Below, in pieces: positions 18,703-29,902 of a stretch of DNA of 64,000 bases; positions within the stretch are counted from its first letter, which is position 1, and every line of letters starts with the position of its first letter. The notes beneath the pieces are model-generated. The model saw nothing but the letters and a program-made list of their open reading frames with translations, ran no database searches and was not told the origin of the DNA. Source of the DNA: Zavarzinia compransoris (lineage in GTDB: Bacteria > Pseudomonadota > Alphaproteobacteria > Zavarziniales > Zavarziniaceae); NCBI RefSeq assembly GCF_003173055.1, contig NZ_QGLF01000004.1:525575-589574 (forward strand), given 5' to 3'. The translations under genes and the position numbers were made by a program.

Positions 18703-20157
18703 TCAGCCTGCAATCTTCACCCGCGAGCGGCGGGACTGGTCCTCGTCGCCGCCCCAATGGTCGGTCAGCGACACCGGATAATCGCCGGTGAAACAGGCGT
18801 CGCAGAATTGCGGCGCGGCCGGGTTGCGGCCGGCTTCGCCCATGGCGCGGTAAAGCCCGTCCATCGAGATGAAGGCGAGGCTGTCGGCCTGGATGAACTT
18901 GCGCATGCCCTCGATATCGTGGGTCGCGGCCAGCAACTGGCTGCGTTCCGGCGTGTCGACGCCGTAGAAGCAGGAATGGGTGGTCGGCGGGCTGGCGATG
19001 CGCATGTGCACCTCGCGGGCGCCGGCGTCGCGCACCATCTGCACGATCTTGAGGGAGGTGGTGCCGCGCACGATCGAATCGTCGACCAGGACCACGCGCC
19101 GGCCGGCGATCTGCGGCCGGTTGGCATTGTGCTTCAGCTTGACGCCGAGATTGCGGATCTGCTGGGTCGGCTCGATGAAAGTGCGGCCGACGTAGTGGTT
19201 GCGGATGATGCCCAGTTCGAACGGGATCCTGGCTTCGGCGGCATAGCCGATCGAGGCGGGCACGCCCGAATCCGGCACCGGGATGACCACATCCGCGTCG
19301 ACGCCGCTTTCCCGCGCCAGTTCGGCGCCGATCTGCTTGCGCACGTCATAGACGCTGCGGCCCTCGACCACGCTGTCGGGACGGGCGAAATAGATGTGCT
19401 CGAAGATGCAGAAGCGCGGGCGCGGGGACTGGAACGGTTTCAGGCTCTGGATGCCGTCGTCGCTGATGATGACGATCTCGCCCGGTTCGACGTCGCGCAC
19501 GAAATCGGCGCCGATGATGTCGAGGGCGCAGGTCTCGGAGGCGAAGACCATCGAGCCGTCGTCGAGCTTGCCGAGCACCAGGGGCCGGACCCCCAGGGGA
19601 TCGCGCATGCCCAGCATCATGCTGCTGGTCAGGGCGACCAGGCTGTAGGCGCCTTCGATCTGGTGCAGGGCGTCGATCAGGCGGTCGATCTCGCTGTTTT
19701 TGGTCGAGGTGGCGACCAGGTGCAGGATGGTTTCCGTGTCCGACGTCGACTGGAAGATGCAGCCCTGCTTCACCAGCTTGCGCCGCAGGGTCATGGCATT
19801 GGTCAGGTTGCCGTTATGGGCGATGCCGAAGCCGCCGAAGGACAGGTCGGCGAACAGCGGCTGGACATTGCGCAGGATGGTGGCGCCGAAAGTGGCGTAG
19901 CGGACATGGCCGATGGCGGCATAGCCCGACAGTTCCGCCATCACCCGGTCGGATTCGAAGGTTTCCGAGACATGGCCCATGGCGCGGTGGGCCTGGAAAC
20001 GGGCGCCGTCGAAGGCGACGATCCCCGCCGCTTCCTGGCCGCGATGCTGAAGCGCATGCAGGCCGAGGGCGACGTGGCGGGCGGCTTCGGCATGGCCGTA
20101 GATGCCGAAAACGCCGCATTCCTCACGAAGATGATCGTCGTCGAAAGGGGTCGTCAA
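18703..20157 (-). CDS. purF: Amidophosphoribosyltransferase PurF
   Basis: First step of de novo purine synthesis: replaces the pyrophosphate of PRPP with ammonia from glutamine. 484 residues. The glutaminase nucleophile is Cys14 in EECGVFGIYG, so a 13-residue propeptide must be removed, as in the Bacillus-type enzyme. Ntn-hydrolase motifs HALQHRGQEAAGI and IAHNGNLTNA follow, then the PRPP loop VVLVDDSIVRGTTS. It is 14 bases after cvpA, the classical cvpA-purF pairing. Confidence 0.97.
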   Translation of the reverse strand: MTTPFDDDHLREECGVFGIYGHAEAARHVALGLHALQHRGQEAAGIVAFDGARFQAHRAMGHVSETFESDRVMAELSGYAAIGHVRYATFGATILRNVQPLFADLSFGGFGIAHNGNLTNAMTLRRKLVKQGCIFQSTSDTETILHLVATSTKNSEIDRLIDALHQIEGAYSLVALTSSMMLGMRDPLGVRPLVLGKLDDGSMVFASETCALDIIGADFVRDVEPGEIVIISDDGIQSLKPFQSPRPRFCIFEHIYFARPDSVVEGRSVYDVRKQIGAELARESGVDADVVIPVPDSGVPASIGYAAEARIPFELGIIRNHYVGRTFIEPTQQIRNLGVKLKHNANRPQIAGRRVVLVDDSIVRGTTSLKIVQMVRDAGAREVHMRIASPPTTHSCFYGVDTPERSQLLAATHDIEGMRKFIQADSLAFISMDGLYRAMGEAGRNPAAPQFCDACFTGDYPVSLTDHWGGDEDQSRRSRVKIAG

Positions 20158-20171
20158 CGAACCCTCCTCCT

Positions 20172-20942
20172 TCAGTTCGAGGTCGTCGCACCCACCTGGT
20201 CGATGAGGCGATTGATGTCATTGACCTGATCGGTCGAATAGCTGGTCTCGCGCCTTGTTCCCGGCAGCGCGCCCTGGGGCTTCGGCGGGGCGGCGGGCGG
20301 CGGCGGGGCCAGCGTCGGCGCGGCCGGGGCCGGCACGGTGGTCCCGGGCGAGAGCGAGGGGACGACGGCGGGCGCCAGCGTATCGAGGGCGCGGACGCCG
20401 TCGCGGAGCGCATCGCCCTGGGCCTGGAGCCGGCCCATGGCTTCCTCGCTGCGCAGGTCCTGTGGCAGCAGGTCGAAGACGATCTCGGCGCCGGCGCGGA
20501 TGATCGGCAGGGTCTTCGCCTCGCGCATCCAGGCCGGGTCTTCCGGTTCCTGCACGAGGTTGATGACGGCGAGATAGAGCACCGAGACGACGACCAGGGC
20601 CCGCGCCACGCCGAAGACGAAGCCGAGCGTGCGGTCGAGGGGGCCGACCGCGCTCTGCTGCACGCGGCTGGCGATGATATGGGTCAGGATCGAATAGACC
20701 AGCAGCGAGACGATGAAGGGCGCGCCCACGGCGATCGCCAGCGCCAAGGTCTCGCTCCCCGTCGCCTGCAGGGCATAGGGCCGGATCTGGTCATAGAGGT
20801 AGAGCGCGGTGAAGGCCGCGCCGACCCAGGCGGCGATCGACAGGACTTCGCGGGTGAAGCCGCGGAAAAAGGCGAACAGCGCCGAAAGCACGACGAGCGC
20901 GATAACCACCCCGTCGACAATGTTGAAGGGCAGATCGGACAT
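20172..20942 (-). CDS. cvpA: CvpA family inner-membrane protein
   Basis: A 256-residue protein with four N-terminal membrane helices (NIVDGVVIALVVLSALFAFF first) and the family segment RGFTREVLSIAAWVGAAFTA. CvpA is required for colicin V production in E. coli and has been tied to envelope homeostasis and bile tolerance, with no settled biochemical function. The C-terminal third is a soluble Pro/Ala-rich tail that ends TDQVNDINRLIDQVG. Two bases separate it from radA and 14 from purF. Confidence 0.92.
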   Translation of the reverse strand: MSDLPFNIVDGVVIALVVLSALFAFFRGFTREVLSIAAWVGAAFTALYLYDQIRPYALQATGSETLALAIAVGAPFIVSLLVYSILTHIIASRVQQSAVGPLDRTLGFVFGVARALVVVSVLYLAVINLVQEPEDPAWMREAKTLPIIRAGAEIVFDLLPQDLRSEEAMGRLQAQGDALRDGVRALDTLAPAVVPSLSPGTTVPAPAAPTLAPPPPAAPPKPQGALPGTRRETSYSTDQVNDINRLIDQVGATTSN

Positions 20943-20944
20943 GA

Positions 20945-22350
<1,406 letters not shown>

Positions 22351-22351
<1 letters not shown>

Positions 22352-23124
22352 CAGGGCTTCAGGACATCCATGCTGATCGGGCCGTCGGCCCGGCCATGGA
22401 TGAACTGGTCGACATAGGGGTTGCCGGAATGGTCGATCTCGCTCTTCGGGCCGCACCAGATGATATGGCCCTTGTAGATCATGGCCAGCTTGTCCGCGAT
22501 CTTGCGGGCGGACGCCATGTCATGGGTGATGGTGAGGGTGGAGGCGCCCAGGTCCTTCACGCATTCGACGATCAGGTCGTTGATGACGTCGGCCATGATC
22601 GGGTCGAGGCCGGTGGTCGGCTCGTCGAAGAAGATGATCTCGGGCTCGGTCGCGATGGCGCGGGCCAGCGCCACGCGCTTCTGCATGCCGCCGGAGAGTT
22701 CGGAGGGGTAAAGCTCGCCCACATCCGCCTTGAGGCCGACCCGGCCCAGCTTCTCGATCGCGATCTCCTTCGCCGCGGCCTTCTTCATGCCGCGGCCCTG
22801 GATCAGGCCGAAGGCGACGTTCTGCCAGACCTTCAGGCTGTCGAACAGGGCGCCGCCCTGGAACAGCATGCCGAATTTGGACAGATAGTCTTCCTTGGCC
22901 GAGCCGCGCAGGCCGACGACATTCTGCCCGTCGATCAGGATCTCGCCGCGGTCGGGCCGGATCAGGCCCAGCACGCATTTCAGCATCACGGACTTGCCGG
23001 TGCCCGAGCCGCCGATGACGACGAGGGACTCGCCCCGGCCGATCTCAAGGTCGATGCCGTCCAGCACCTTCTTCGGGCCGAAGTGCTTGGCGACACCCCG
23101 GAGTTGCAGTTTCGGCGTCGTCAT
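22351..23124 (-). CDS. mlaF: ABC transporter ATPase, MlaF type
   Basis: A 257-residue ATP-binding subunit. Walker A is GGSGTGKSVMLK, the signature is LSGGMQKRVALARAI, Walker B is IIFFDEPTTGLDP, and the H-loop is TITHDMASARK. The phrase GLDPIMADVINDLI and pairing with an MlaE permease place it in the Mla/Ttg2 lipid or toluene-tolerance transporters, which move phospholipids between the membranes. I took ATG 23124, which overlaps the mlaE stop by four bases; the longer frame upstream only shadows mlaE. No mlaD, mlaC or mlaB follows. Confidence 0.93.
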
Positions 23125-23897
23125 GAGGCGAAGAACAATTCGGTGATGAGGTAATTGGCGGCCAGGATCAGGACCGAGGCGGAGACCACCGCATTGGTGG
23201 TGGCGGCCCCCACGCCCTGGGCGCCGCCCCGGCTGTGATAGCCATGGTAGCAGCCCATCAGCGCGAGGAGGAAGCCGAAGGCCCCCGCCTTGACGAGGCC
23301 CGAGATGACGTCGATCGGTTCGAGGAAATCGACGGTCGATTTCAGGTAGGAACCGTAATTGAAGCCGAGCTTGGCCGTTCCCACCAGATAGCCGCCCATG
23401 ACGCCGATGATGTCGGCGATGAGGACCAGGAGGGGCATGGTCAGGGTGGCGGCGATCAGGCGCGGCGCCACCAGATATTTGAACGGGTTGGTCGACAGCG
23501 TGGTCAAGGCGTCGATCTGCTCGGTGACGCGCATGGTGCCGAGTTCGGCCGCCATGGCCGCGGAAACCCGCCCCGCCACCATCAGCCCGGTCAGGACCGG
23601 GCCGAGTTCGCGGGTGATGCCGATGACGACGATGGTGGCGACCGCACTTTCCGCATTGAAGCGCGACGAGCCGATATAGATCTGCAAGGCCAGCACCATG
23701 CCGGTGAAAAGGGCAGTCAGGCCGACCACCGGCAGGGAGAAATAGCCGATCGTGATCATCTGCCGGCCGATCAGGCCGAAATAGAACGGCGGGCGGACGA
23801 CATGCTGCATGCCGTTGCCGGCAAAGAGCGCGAGGCGCCCGGACGAGGCGAGGAAGGCCAGCGTCGCGCGCCCGACCAGGGCGAAGGGATTGGTCAT
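23121..23897 (-). CDS. mlaE: ABC transporter permease, MlaE family
   Basis: A 258-residue permease of the MlaE family with five to six membrane helices. The conserved core is present: ELGTMRVTEQIDALTTLSTN near residues 140-160 and PRLIAATLTMPLLVLIADI after it. With MlaF it would form the inner-membrane core of a phospholipid transporter. Start and stop both overlap the neighbours by four bases (alr before, mlaF after), so the three genes are translated together. The substrate-binding MlaD partner must be encoded elsewhere. Confidence 0.93.
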   Translation of the reverse strand: MTNPFALVGRATLAFLASSGRLALFAGNGMQHVVRPPFYFGLIGRQMITIGYFSLPVVGLTALFTGMVLALQIYIGSSRFNAESAVATIVVIGITRELGPVLTGLMVAGRVSAAMAAELGTMRVTEQIDALTTLSTNPFKYLVAPRLIAATLTMPLLVLIADIIGVMGGYLVGTAKLGFNYGSYLKSTVDFLEPIDVISGLVKAGAFGFLLALMGCYHGYHSRGGAQGVGAATTNAVVSASVLILAANYLITELFFAS

Positions 23898-25042
23898 GCC
23901 GCACTCCCCCGGTAATGGCGGGCGAAGCGCCGGCCGAGGCGGGTGAGCAATTCGTAGGACACGGTATCCATGGCGGCGGCCACGCGGTCGATGGTCAGGC
24001 GGTCGCCGATCAGGGTGATGGGCATGCCGGGCCGGCTCAGGGCCGGCGGCACGTCGGTCACGTCGATGGTCATCAGGTCCATGGAGATGCGTCCCAGGAT
24101 CGGAATGTCTTGGCCGGCGACAAGGGCCATGCCCCGGTTGCCGGCCGCGCGGAGATAGCCGTCGGCATAGCCGACCGCCACGGTCGCGACGCGCGTGTGC
24201 CGCGTGACCTTGTGGACGGCACCGTAGCCAACGGCCTCGGGCGGGTCAATCTCGCGCACCTGAAGGATGTCGGTCTCCAGCCGCACCACCGGCGTCAGCG
24301 GCGCGGTTCGGCCCGGGATCGGGTTGCCGCCGTAAAGCGCGATGCCCGGCCGGACCAGGTCGAAATGATAGTCGGCGCCCCACAGCACCCCGGCCGAATT
24401 GGCCAGCGCCCGGCGGAACTTTTGCCCGGTGGTCGGCAGGCGGGCGGTGATGTCCAGGAAACGCTGGCGCTGGCGCGCCGTCATCGGGTTGGCCGGATCG
24501 TCGGCGCAGGACAGGTGGCTGATGACGAGGCGAAGCTCGATCCCGTCCAGGCGCTCCGGTTCCGCGATCAGGGTTGCCACTTCCGCATCGGAAAGGCCGG
24601 TCCGGCACATGCCGGTGTCGATATGCAGGGCGGCGGGCAGGCGCCGGTCCGCGGCCTTGCCGGCGGCCGACCATGCCGCCATGTCGCCGAGGCTGTTCAG
24701 GATCGGCGTGATGCCGGCGGCGGCGAATTCGCCCGCCGTGCCCGGCGGCACCCCGTGCAGGACATAGACCACGGCATCGGGGGCGAGCCGGGGGCGCAGC
24801 GACAGGGCTTCGCCCAGGTGGGCGACGAAGAAATGGCGGCAGCCGGCGGCATAGAGCGCAGGCGCGACGCGCGCGGCGCCCAGGCCATAGGCATCGGCCT
24901 TGACCGCGGCGCCGGCAAGGGCGGGGGCGGCGGTTTCGGCCAGAAAGCGCCAGTTGGCGGCGATGGCGTCGAGATCGATGGTAAGGCGGGTGGTGGCGCC
25001 GATCGGAGCTTCGGAACAGGCAGGCTCAATAGTCGTCGGCAT
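23894..25042 (-). CDS. alr: Alanine racemase
   Basis: PLP enzyme supplying D-alanine for peptidoglycan. The PLP lysine lies in GAAVKADAYGLGA near residue 41. The second catalytic base, a Tyr, is in the GYGAVHKVTRHTRVATVAVG region, and DLMTIDVTDVPP is the family C-terminal motif. Two starts are possible: ATG 25042 with GAGGAA ten bases upstream (382 residues, chosen) or GTG 25060, six residues longer. Either way it overlaps the end of dnaB, by 17 bases with the chosen start. Confidence 0.95.
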   Translation of the reverse strand: MPTTIEPACSEAPIGATTRLTIDLDAIAANWRFLAETAAPALAGAAVKADAYGLGAARVAPALYAAGCRHFFVAHLGEALSLRPRLAPDAVVYVLHGVPPGTAGEFAAAGITPILNSLGDMAAWSAAGKAADRRLPAALHIDTGMCRTGLSDAEVATLIAEPERLDGIELRLVISHLSCADDPANPMTARQRQRFLDITARLPTTGQKFRRALANSAGVLWGADYHFDLVRPGIALYGGNPIPGRTAPLTPVVRLETDILQVREIDPPEAVGYGAVHKVTRHTRVATVAVGYADGYLRAAGNRGMALVAGQDIPILGRISMDLMTIDVTDVPPALSRPGMPITLIGDRLTIDRVAAAMDTVSYELLTRLGRRFARHYRGSAA

Positions 25043-26540
25043 TTGACAGGTATTCCTCACGCGCCAGGTTCTGGAACAGGGTGAGGGACGGGTCGAATCG
25101 CAGCTTCACGATGCCGATGGAGCCGTGGCGCTGCTTGCCGATGATCACCTCGGCCAGATTATGCACCTTTTCCATCTCATCTTGCCATGCAGCATGCTCA
25201 GGCGTGCCTTCCCGGGGCTCGCGGCGCATCAGGTAGTATTCCTCGCGGAACACGAACATGACGACGTCCGCGTCCTGCTCGATCGTGCCCGATTCGCGCA
25301 GGTCGGCGAGCTGCGGGCGCTTGTCCTCGCGGTTCTCGACCTGGCGGGACAGCTGGGACAGGGCGACCACCGGCACGTCCAGTTCCTTGGCCAGCATCTT
25401 CAGGCCGCGGGTGATTTCGGAGAGTTCGCCCACCCGGTTGTCGGTGCGCGACTTGCCCGACGGGTTCAGGAGCTGGAGATAGTCGACGATGACGAGGCCG
25501 AGGCCGGATTGCCGCTTCAGGCGCCGGCAGCGGGTGCGCAGCGCCGAGATGGTGATGCCCGGCGTATCGTCGATATAGAGCGGCAGGCGCTGCACTTCCT
25601 GCGCCGCCTGGACCAGGTGGTGGAACTCGTCCGTGTTCATCTGGCCGCGCCGGATCTTTTCCGAGACGATGCGCGACTGTTCCGACAGCATGCGCATGGC
25701 CAATTGCTCGGCCGACATTTCAAGGCTGAAGAAGGCGACGACGGCGCCTTCGGCCGTCTGCATCCGGCCTTGCGCGTCGCGCTCGAAACGGGCGGCGCGG
25801 GCGGCGTTGAAGGCGATATTGGTGGCGAGCGCGGTCTTGCCCATGGACGGGCGCCCGGCCAGGATCAGCAGGTCGGAACGGTGCAGCCCGCCCAGCTTCT
25901 GGTCGAGGTCGATCAGGCCGGTGGTGACCCCGGTCAGCTTGCCGTCCGACTTGAAGGCGCGTTCGGCGGCCTGGATCGCCGCGGTCAGGCCGTGGGCGAA
26001 GGGCATCAGCCCGCCCTCGCGGCTGCCGGATTCGGCCAGGGTGAACAGCTTGCCCTCGGCGGCCTGGATCAGGTCTTCGGCGGTATTGTCGATGTCGGGC
26101 TCATAGGCGCCGTTGACGATATCCTCGCCGACCTGGATCAATTCGCGCTTGAGGGCGAGATCGTAGATGGCCCGGCCATAGTCGCCGGCATTGATCACGG
26201 TGACCGCATTGGCGGCGAGGCGGGCGAGATAGGACGGGCCGCCGATCTCGGCGATCGCCGGGTCCTGCTCGAAGAAGGGGCGGAGCGTGACCGGGTTGGC
26301 GATCTGCTGCTTCTCGATCAGCTTCACCGAATTGGTATAGATCCGCTGGTGCAGCGGTTCGTAGAAATGGTCCGCCAGCAGGAATTCGTTGACCCGGGAC
26401 ACCGCTTCGTTGTTGACCAGGATGGCGCCGAGCAGGGCCTGTTCCGCCTCGAGATTATGGGGCGGCGTGCGGTAATGCGGGCCCGTCCCAGCATCGTTCG
26501 AGGCGACGGCCGGGGCGGCGAGGGGGCGAAGCGTGTCCAT
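25026..26540 (-). CDS. dnaB: Replicative DNA helicase DnaB
   Basis: Hexameric fork helicase, 504 residues. The N-terminal helical domain that contacts primase begins at HNLEAEQALLGAILVNNEAV near residue 28. The RecA-like motor has Walker A LAGRPSMGKTALATNIA, Walker B VIVDYLQLL, and the DnaB motif QLSRQVENREDKRPQLADLR with ESGTIEQDADVV. No intein is present. It heads the nine-gene minus-strand run towards cysE. Its functional partner dnaG is at the start of the window. Confidence 0.97.
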   Translation of the reverse strand: MDTLRPLAAPAVASNDAGTGPHYRTPPHNLEAEQALLGAILVNNEAVSRVNEFLLADHFYEPLHQRIYTNSVKLIEKQQIANPVTLRPFFEQDPAIAEIGGPSYLARLAANAVTVINAGDYGRAIYDLALKRELIQVGEDIVNGAYEPDIDNTAEDLIQAAEGKLFTLAESGSREGGLMPFAHGLTAAIQAAERAFKSDGKLTGVTTGLIDLDQKLGGLHRSDLLILAGRPSMGKTALATNIAFNAARAARFERDAQGRMQTAEGAVVAFFSLEMSAEQLAMRMLSEQSRIVSEKIRRGQMNTDEFHHLVQAAQEVQRLPLYIDDTPGITISALRTRCRRLKRQSGLGLVIVDYLQLLNPSGKSRTDNRVGELSEITRGLKMLAKELDVPVVALSQLSRQVENREDKRPQLADLRESGTIEQDADVVMFVFREEYYLMRREPREGTPEHAAWQDEMEKVHNLAEVIIGKQRHGSIGIVKLRFDPSLTLFQNLAREEYLSNADDY

Positions 26541-26632
26541 GGCCGCAGTCTAGCCGGATCGGCCGGCAATTCGAGCGATGATCTATCCACAGGCTGTGAA
26601 CGTCGGGGGCAGTTTGGGGGGAGGGCGCGGTT

Positions 26633-28330
26633 TCAGGCCGGCAGGGGCTGAAGCTCCGGCCCCGGCAGGCGGGCCTGGTCGATCATGCCGTTGGCGATCT
26701 CGCGCTCGCCGTTCACGACCGCATTGGCCCCTTGCGCGGTCAGGTGCTCGATCTCCGCATCCTCATGGGCGCGGGCGATGATGGTCAGGCCGGGATTGCG
26801 GGTCCGCGCCCGCTTGATGATCTGCCCGGCCTCGAAGGATTCGGGAATGGCGACGAAGAGCCAGCGGGCGCCGGCGATATTCGCCGCCTCCAGCACTTCC
26901 CCCGTCACGGCATTGCCGTTGAAGGCTTCGATCCCCTGCTGGCGCAGCAATTCCAGCCGGGGCACCCGTTCCTCGATGGCGACGAAGGGAATGCCGGCGG
27001 CGGTCAGGGCATCGCCGATCGGGGCGCCGACCCGGCCGTAGCCGACCAGCACCGCATGGTCGGCAAGGCTGGTGGGCACGAGTTCGGCCTCGTCGGGCCG
27101 GGCTTCCGCGGGCGGGGCGCCGGCGACGGCGGGGGCGGCCTCGGGCTTCGGCTTGAAGCGGTCGAGCAGGCCGAAGAGCAGGGGGTTGATCATGATCGAA
27201 AGGATGGCGCCGGCCAGGATCAGGTCGCGCGCCTGTTCCGACATCAGGCCGAGGCTGAGGCCGAGAGCCGCCAGGATGAAGGAGAATTCGCCGATCTGGG
27301 CGAGGCTGGCCGAAATCGTCAGCGCGGTATGGGCCGGCTTGCCGAACAGGCGGACGATGGCGAAGGCGGCGACCGACTTGCCGATGACGATGATGAACAC
27401 GGTCCCCGCCAGCGAGGCGGGATTGTCCATCAGTTTCCAGGGGTCGAACAGCATGCCGACGGAAACGAAGAACAGCACCGCGAAGGCATCGCGCAGCGGC
27501 AGGGTTTCCTGCGTCGCGCGCTGGCTGAGTTCGGATTCGCTGAGGATCATGCCGGCGAAAAAAGCCCCGAGGGCGAAAGAGACGCCGAACAGATGGGCGG
27601 CGCCATAGGCAACCCCCAGCGCCACCGCCAGCACGCACAGCCGGAACAATTCGCGCGAGCCCATATGGGCGATGGTGTGCAGGAGCCACGGAATCACCCG
27701 CCGCCCGACCACCAGCATCAGGACGATGAAGGCGACGACCTTGCCCAGCGTGATGCCGATGATTTCCAGGACCTGCACGCTGTCGGCCCCCGCATGGTCG
27801 CCCTTCAGCAGGCCGGCCAGGGGCGGCAGCAGGACGAGGGTGAGGACCATCACCAGGTCCTCGACGATCAGCCAGCCGACGGCGATGCGCCCCCGCTCGG
27901 TCTCGATCAGGCGGCGTTCCTGCATGGCGCGCAGCAGCACGACGGTCGAGGCGCAGGACAGCGCGAGGCCGAAGACGACCGCACTGCCCACCGGCCAGCC
28001 GAGCGCCACCCCAAGCCCGAGGCCGAGCACGGTGGCGATGGCGATCTGGGCCACCGCCCCCGGAATCGCGATGGTGCGGACCGACAGCAATTCCTTCAGC
28101 GAGAAATGCAGCCCGACGCCGAACATCAGCAGGATGACGCCGATTTCCGCCAGCTGCGCCGCCAGATCCTGGTCGGCGACGAAGCCCGGGGTCGCCGGCC
28201 CGACCATCACCCCCGCCAGCAGATAGCCCACCAGCGGCGAGATGCGCAGGCGGTTGGCTAGCGCGCCCAGGATGAAGGCAAGGCCGAGGCCGATGACGAT
28301 GGTGCTGATCAGCGGGGATCCGTGGGGCAT
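26633..28330 (-). CDS. ybaL: YbaL-type monovalent cation:proton antiporter (KefB family)
   Basis: A 565-residue inner-membrane antiporter. The first 400 or so residues carry about twelve helices, starting PLISTIVIGLGLAFILGALA and continuing with LRISPLVGYLLAGVMVGPAT, very close to E. coli YbaL. A cytoplasmic TrkA-N/RCK domain follows (HAVLVGYGRVGAPIGDALTA near residue 440) that would bind a nucleotide and gate the channel. ATG 28330 begins the conserved part; the longer frame adds nothing recognisable. CPA2 members export K+ or Na+ for protons; the ion here is unproven. No KefF/KefG partner is adjacent. Confidence 0.92.
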   Translation of the reverse strand: MPHGSPLISTIVIGLGLAFILGALANRLRISPLVGYLLAGVMVGPATPGFVADQDLAAQLAEIGVILLMFGVGLHFSLKELLSVRTIAIPGAVAQIAIATVLGLGLGVALGWPVGSAVVFGLALSCASTVVLLRAMQERRLIETERGRIAVGWLIVEDLVMVLTLVLLPPLAGLLKGDHAGADSVQVLEIIGITLGKVVAFIVLMLVVGRRVIPWLLHTIAHMGSRELFRLCVLAVALGVAYGAAHLFGVSFALGAFFAGMILSESELSQRATQETLPLRDAFAVLFFVSVGMLFDPWKLMDNPASLAGTVFIIVIGKSVAAFAIVRLFGKPAHTALTISASLAQIGEFSFILAALGLSLGLMSEQARDLILAGAILSIMINPLLFGLLDRFKPKPEAAPAVAGAPPAEARPDEAELVPTSLADHAVLVGYGRVGAPIGDALTAAGIPFVAIEERVPRLELLRQQGIEAFNGNAVTGEVLEAANIAGARWLFVAIPESFEAGQIIKRARTRNPGLTIIARAHEDAEIEHLTAQGANAVVNGEREIANGMIDQARLPGPELQPLPA

Positions 28331-28386
28331 GCCTTTGCCGTCTCTCCTCGTTCTCTCCGGCCCCCGGGCCGGACGCGCCTTGTTCC

Positions 28387-29616
28387 CTATTGTGCCGCCA
28401 TCCGGGGGGGCATTTCCACTGGTTGCGGATAGAGATAGTGTCGCGTCACCGGCAGGCTGGCCAGTTCGTGGCCCAGCTGCACCTGGAACACCACCTGTCC
28501 CCCGACCCGGAACGAGGCTTCGCAGGCGGCGAGATAAAGCTCCCACATGCGGCAGAAGCGGCGGTCGTAGAGCGCCTCGGCCCGGTCCCGATTGGCAAGG
28601 AAGCGGCGGCGCCATTCCTTCAGGGTCTCGGCGTAATGCAGGCGCAGGATCTCGACATCGGCCGCGATCAGGCCCGAGCGCTCGACCGCGGCCATCATCT
28701 CCGACAGGGCGGGCGTATAGCCGCCGGGGAAGATGTATTTGGCGATGAAACTATTGGTCGGGCCCGGCGGGCCGGCGCGGCCGATGGTGTGGACCATGGC
28801 GACCCCGTCCGGCTTCAGCAGGGTGCGGAGCTTGTTGAAATAGGTGTCGTAGAAGCCGATGCCGACGTGTTCGAACATGCCGACCGAAACGATGCGGTCG
28901 AAGGATTGGCCGACATGGCGGTAATCCATCAGTTCGAATTTCACCCGGTCGGCAAGGCCGGCCTGCGCCGCCCGCTGGCGGGCCAGGGCCAGTTGCTCGG
29001 TCGACAGGGTGATGCCGGTGACGTCGGCGCCGTAGTCCCGCGCCAATGTCAGGGCAAGGCCGCCCCAGCCGGACCCGATGTCGAGCACGCGCATGCCCGG
29101 CTCCAGGCGGAGCTTCCTGGCGATATGGGCTTTCTTCGCGGCCTGGGCCTGTTCGAGGGTCATGTCCGGCCGGGTGAAATAGGCGCAGGAATATTGCCGG
29201 TCGGCATCGAGGAAAAGGTCGTAGAGCGCGCCCGAAAGATCGTAGTGATGGGCGACGTTCCGGCGCGACGCCCTGGCCAGGTTCCGCTGCTCGAACGGGC
29301 GCAGCCAGCCGCGCAGCGCCGATTTCAGCCGGGCGAGGCCGGACAGGCCGACCAGTTCGAAATTGCGGACGACGACCATGCAGACGTCGTAGACGTCGCC
29401 CCGCTCGATGGTGATCCGGCCGTCCATATAGGCTTCGGCAAAGCCGAGGCTGGGGTCGATCGCCGCGCGCAGCAGGACCGACCGGTGGTGAATGCGGATG
29501 GCGGGGTGGGAGACGCTGCCGTCCCCGGCGCCATAGGTTCGGCTGGTGCCGTCCGGGCCGATCACGGTCAGGCGGCCGTGGCGGATCACCGTCTTCAACA
29601 ACGCGTCGAGCATCAT
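28387..29616 (-). CDS. cfa: Cyclopropane-fatty-acyl-phospholipid synthase
   Basis: Methylates double bonds of membrane lipids to cyclopropane rings using SAM. 409 residues from ATG 29616, which has AGGGGG eight bases upstream; a second ATG follows at once. The N-terminal lipid-binding domain (about 1-120) precedes the SAM motif VLDIGSGWGGLALTLARDYG. Family motifs VTGITLSTEQ, EHVGIGFYDTYF and FIAKYIFPGGYTPALSEM are present. It lies 56 bases before the antiporter gene, so the two could be co-transcribed as an acid or envelope stress pair, though that is inference. Confidence 0.95.
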   Translation of the reverse strand: MMLDALLKTVIRHGRLTVIGPDGTSRTYGAGDGSVSHPAIRIHHRSVLLRAAIDPSLGFAEAYMDGRITIERGDVYDVCMVVVRNFELVGLSGLARLKSALRGWLRPFEQRNLARASRRNVAHHYDLSGALYDLFLDADRQYSCAYFTRPDMTLEQAQAAKKAHIARKLRLEPGMRVLDIGSGWGGLALTLARDYGADVTGITLSTEQLALARQRAAQAGLADRVKFELMDYRHVGQSFDRIVSVGMFEHVGIGFYDTYFNKLRTLLKPDGVAMVHTIGRAGPPGPTNSFIAKYIFPGGYTPALSEMMAAVERSGLIAADVEILRLHYAETLKEWRRRFLANRDRAEALYDRRFCRMWELYLAACEASFRVGGQVVFQVQLGHELASLPVTRHYLYPQPVEMPPRMAAQ

Positions 29617-29839
29617 CGTACACCCCCTGCACATGTGGAAGGCTGCACAATCGGCCGGCGACCTTTGGCGGGGCGCCGGGGCCCGGGGGGCTTGTTGTCT
29701 AAGGCTGCTGCGTTCTCCGGGCCTTTTCTGGAACGAGTTTAAGGAGAGGCGATAACGCCTTGCAATATGCGATGTTGCGTAAGGCCCGGTGCAAAGCGCG
29801 CATGGCGGTGCCCTGACCCGGTGGCCCGAGCATAACACG

Positions 29840-29871
29840 AAAAAGCCCGGCGCAGTCGCCTGCGCCGGGCT
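29840..29871 (-). terminator. Rho-independent terminator of the S6-S18-L9 operon
   Basis: An 11-bp stem, AGCCCGGCGCA with TGCGCCGGGCT at 29844-29854 and 29861-29871, and a six-base loop. On the minus strand it is followed by TTTTTCGTG. It lies 31 bases after the rplI stop and closes the operon. The rest of the 286-base gap up to cfa shows nothing clear. Confidence 0.92.
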
Positions 29872-29902
29872 GGATCATGGACGGCCGCGCGGGCCGTCCG
29901 GA

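Noticed and set aside
17983..20229. A 748-residue frame opposite the SDR and purF genes
   Set aside because: Antisense shadow; both minus-strand genes have intact catalytic motifs.
26583..26591. DnaA box CTATCCACA just upstream of dnaB
   Set aside because: One mismatch to the consensus, single copy, no AT-rich unwinding region and no dnaA or parA nearby, so no sign of an origin.
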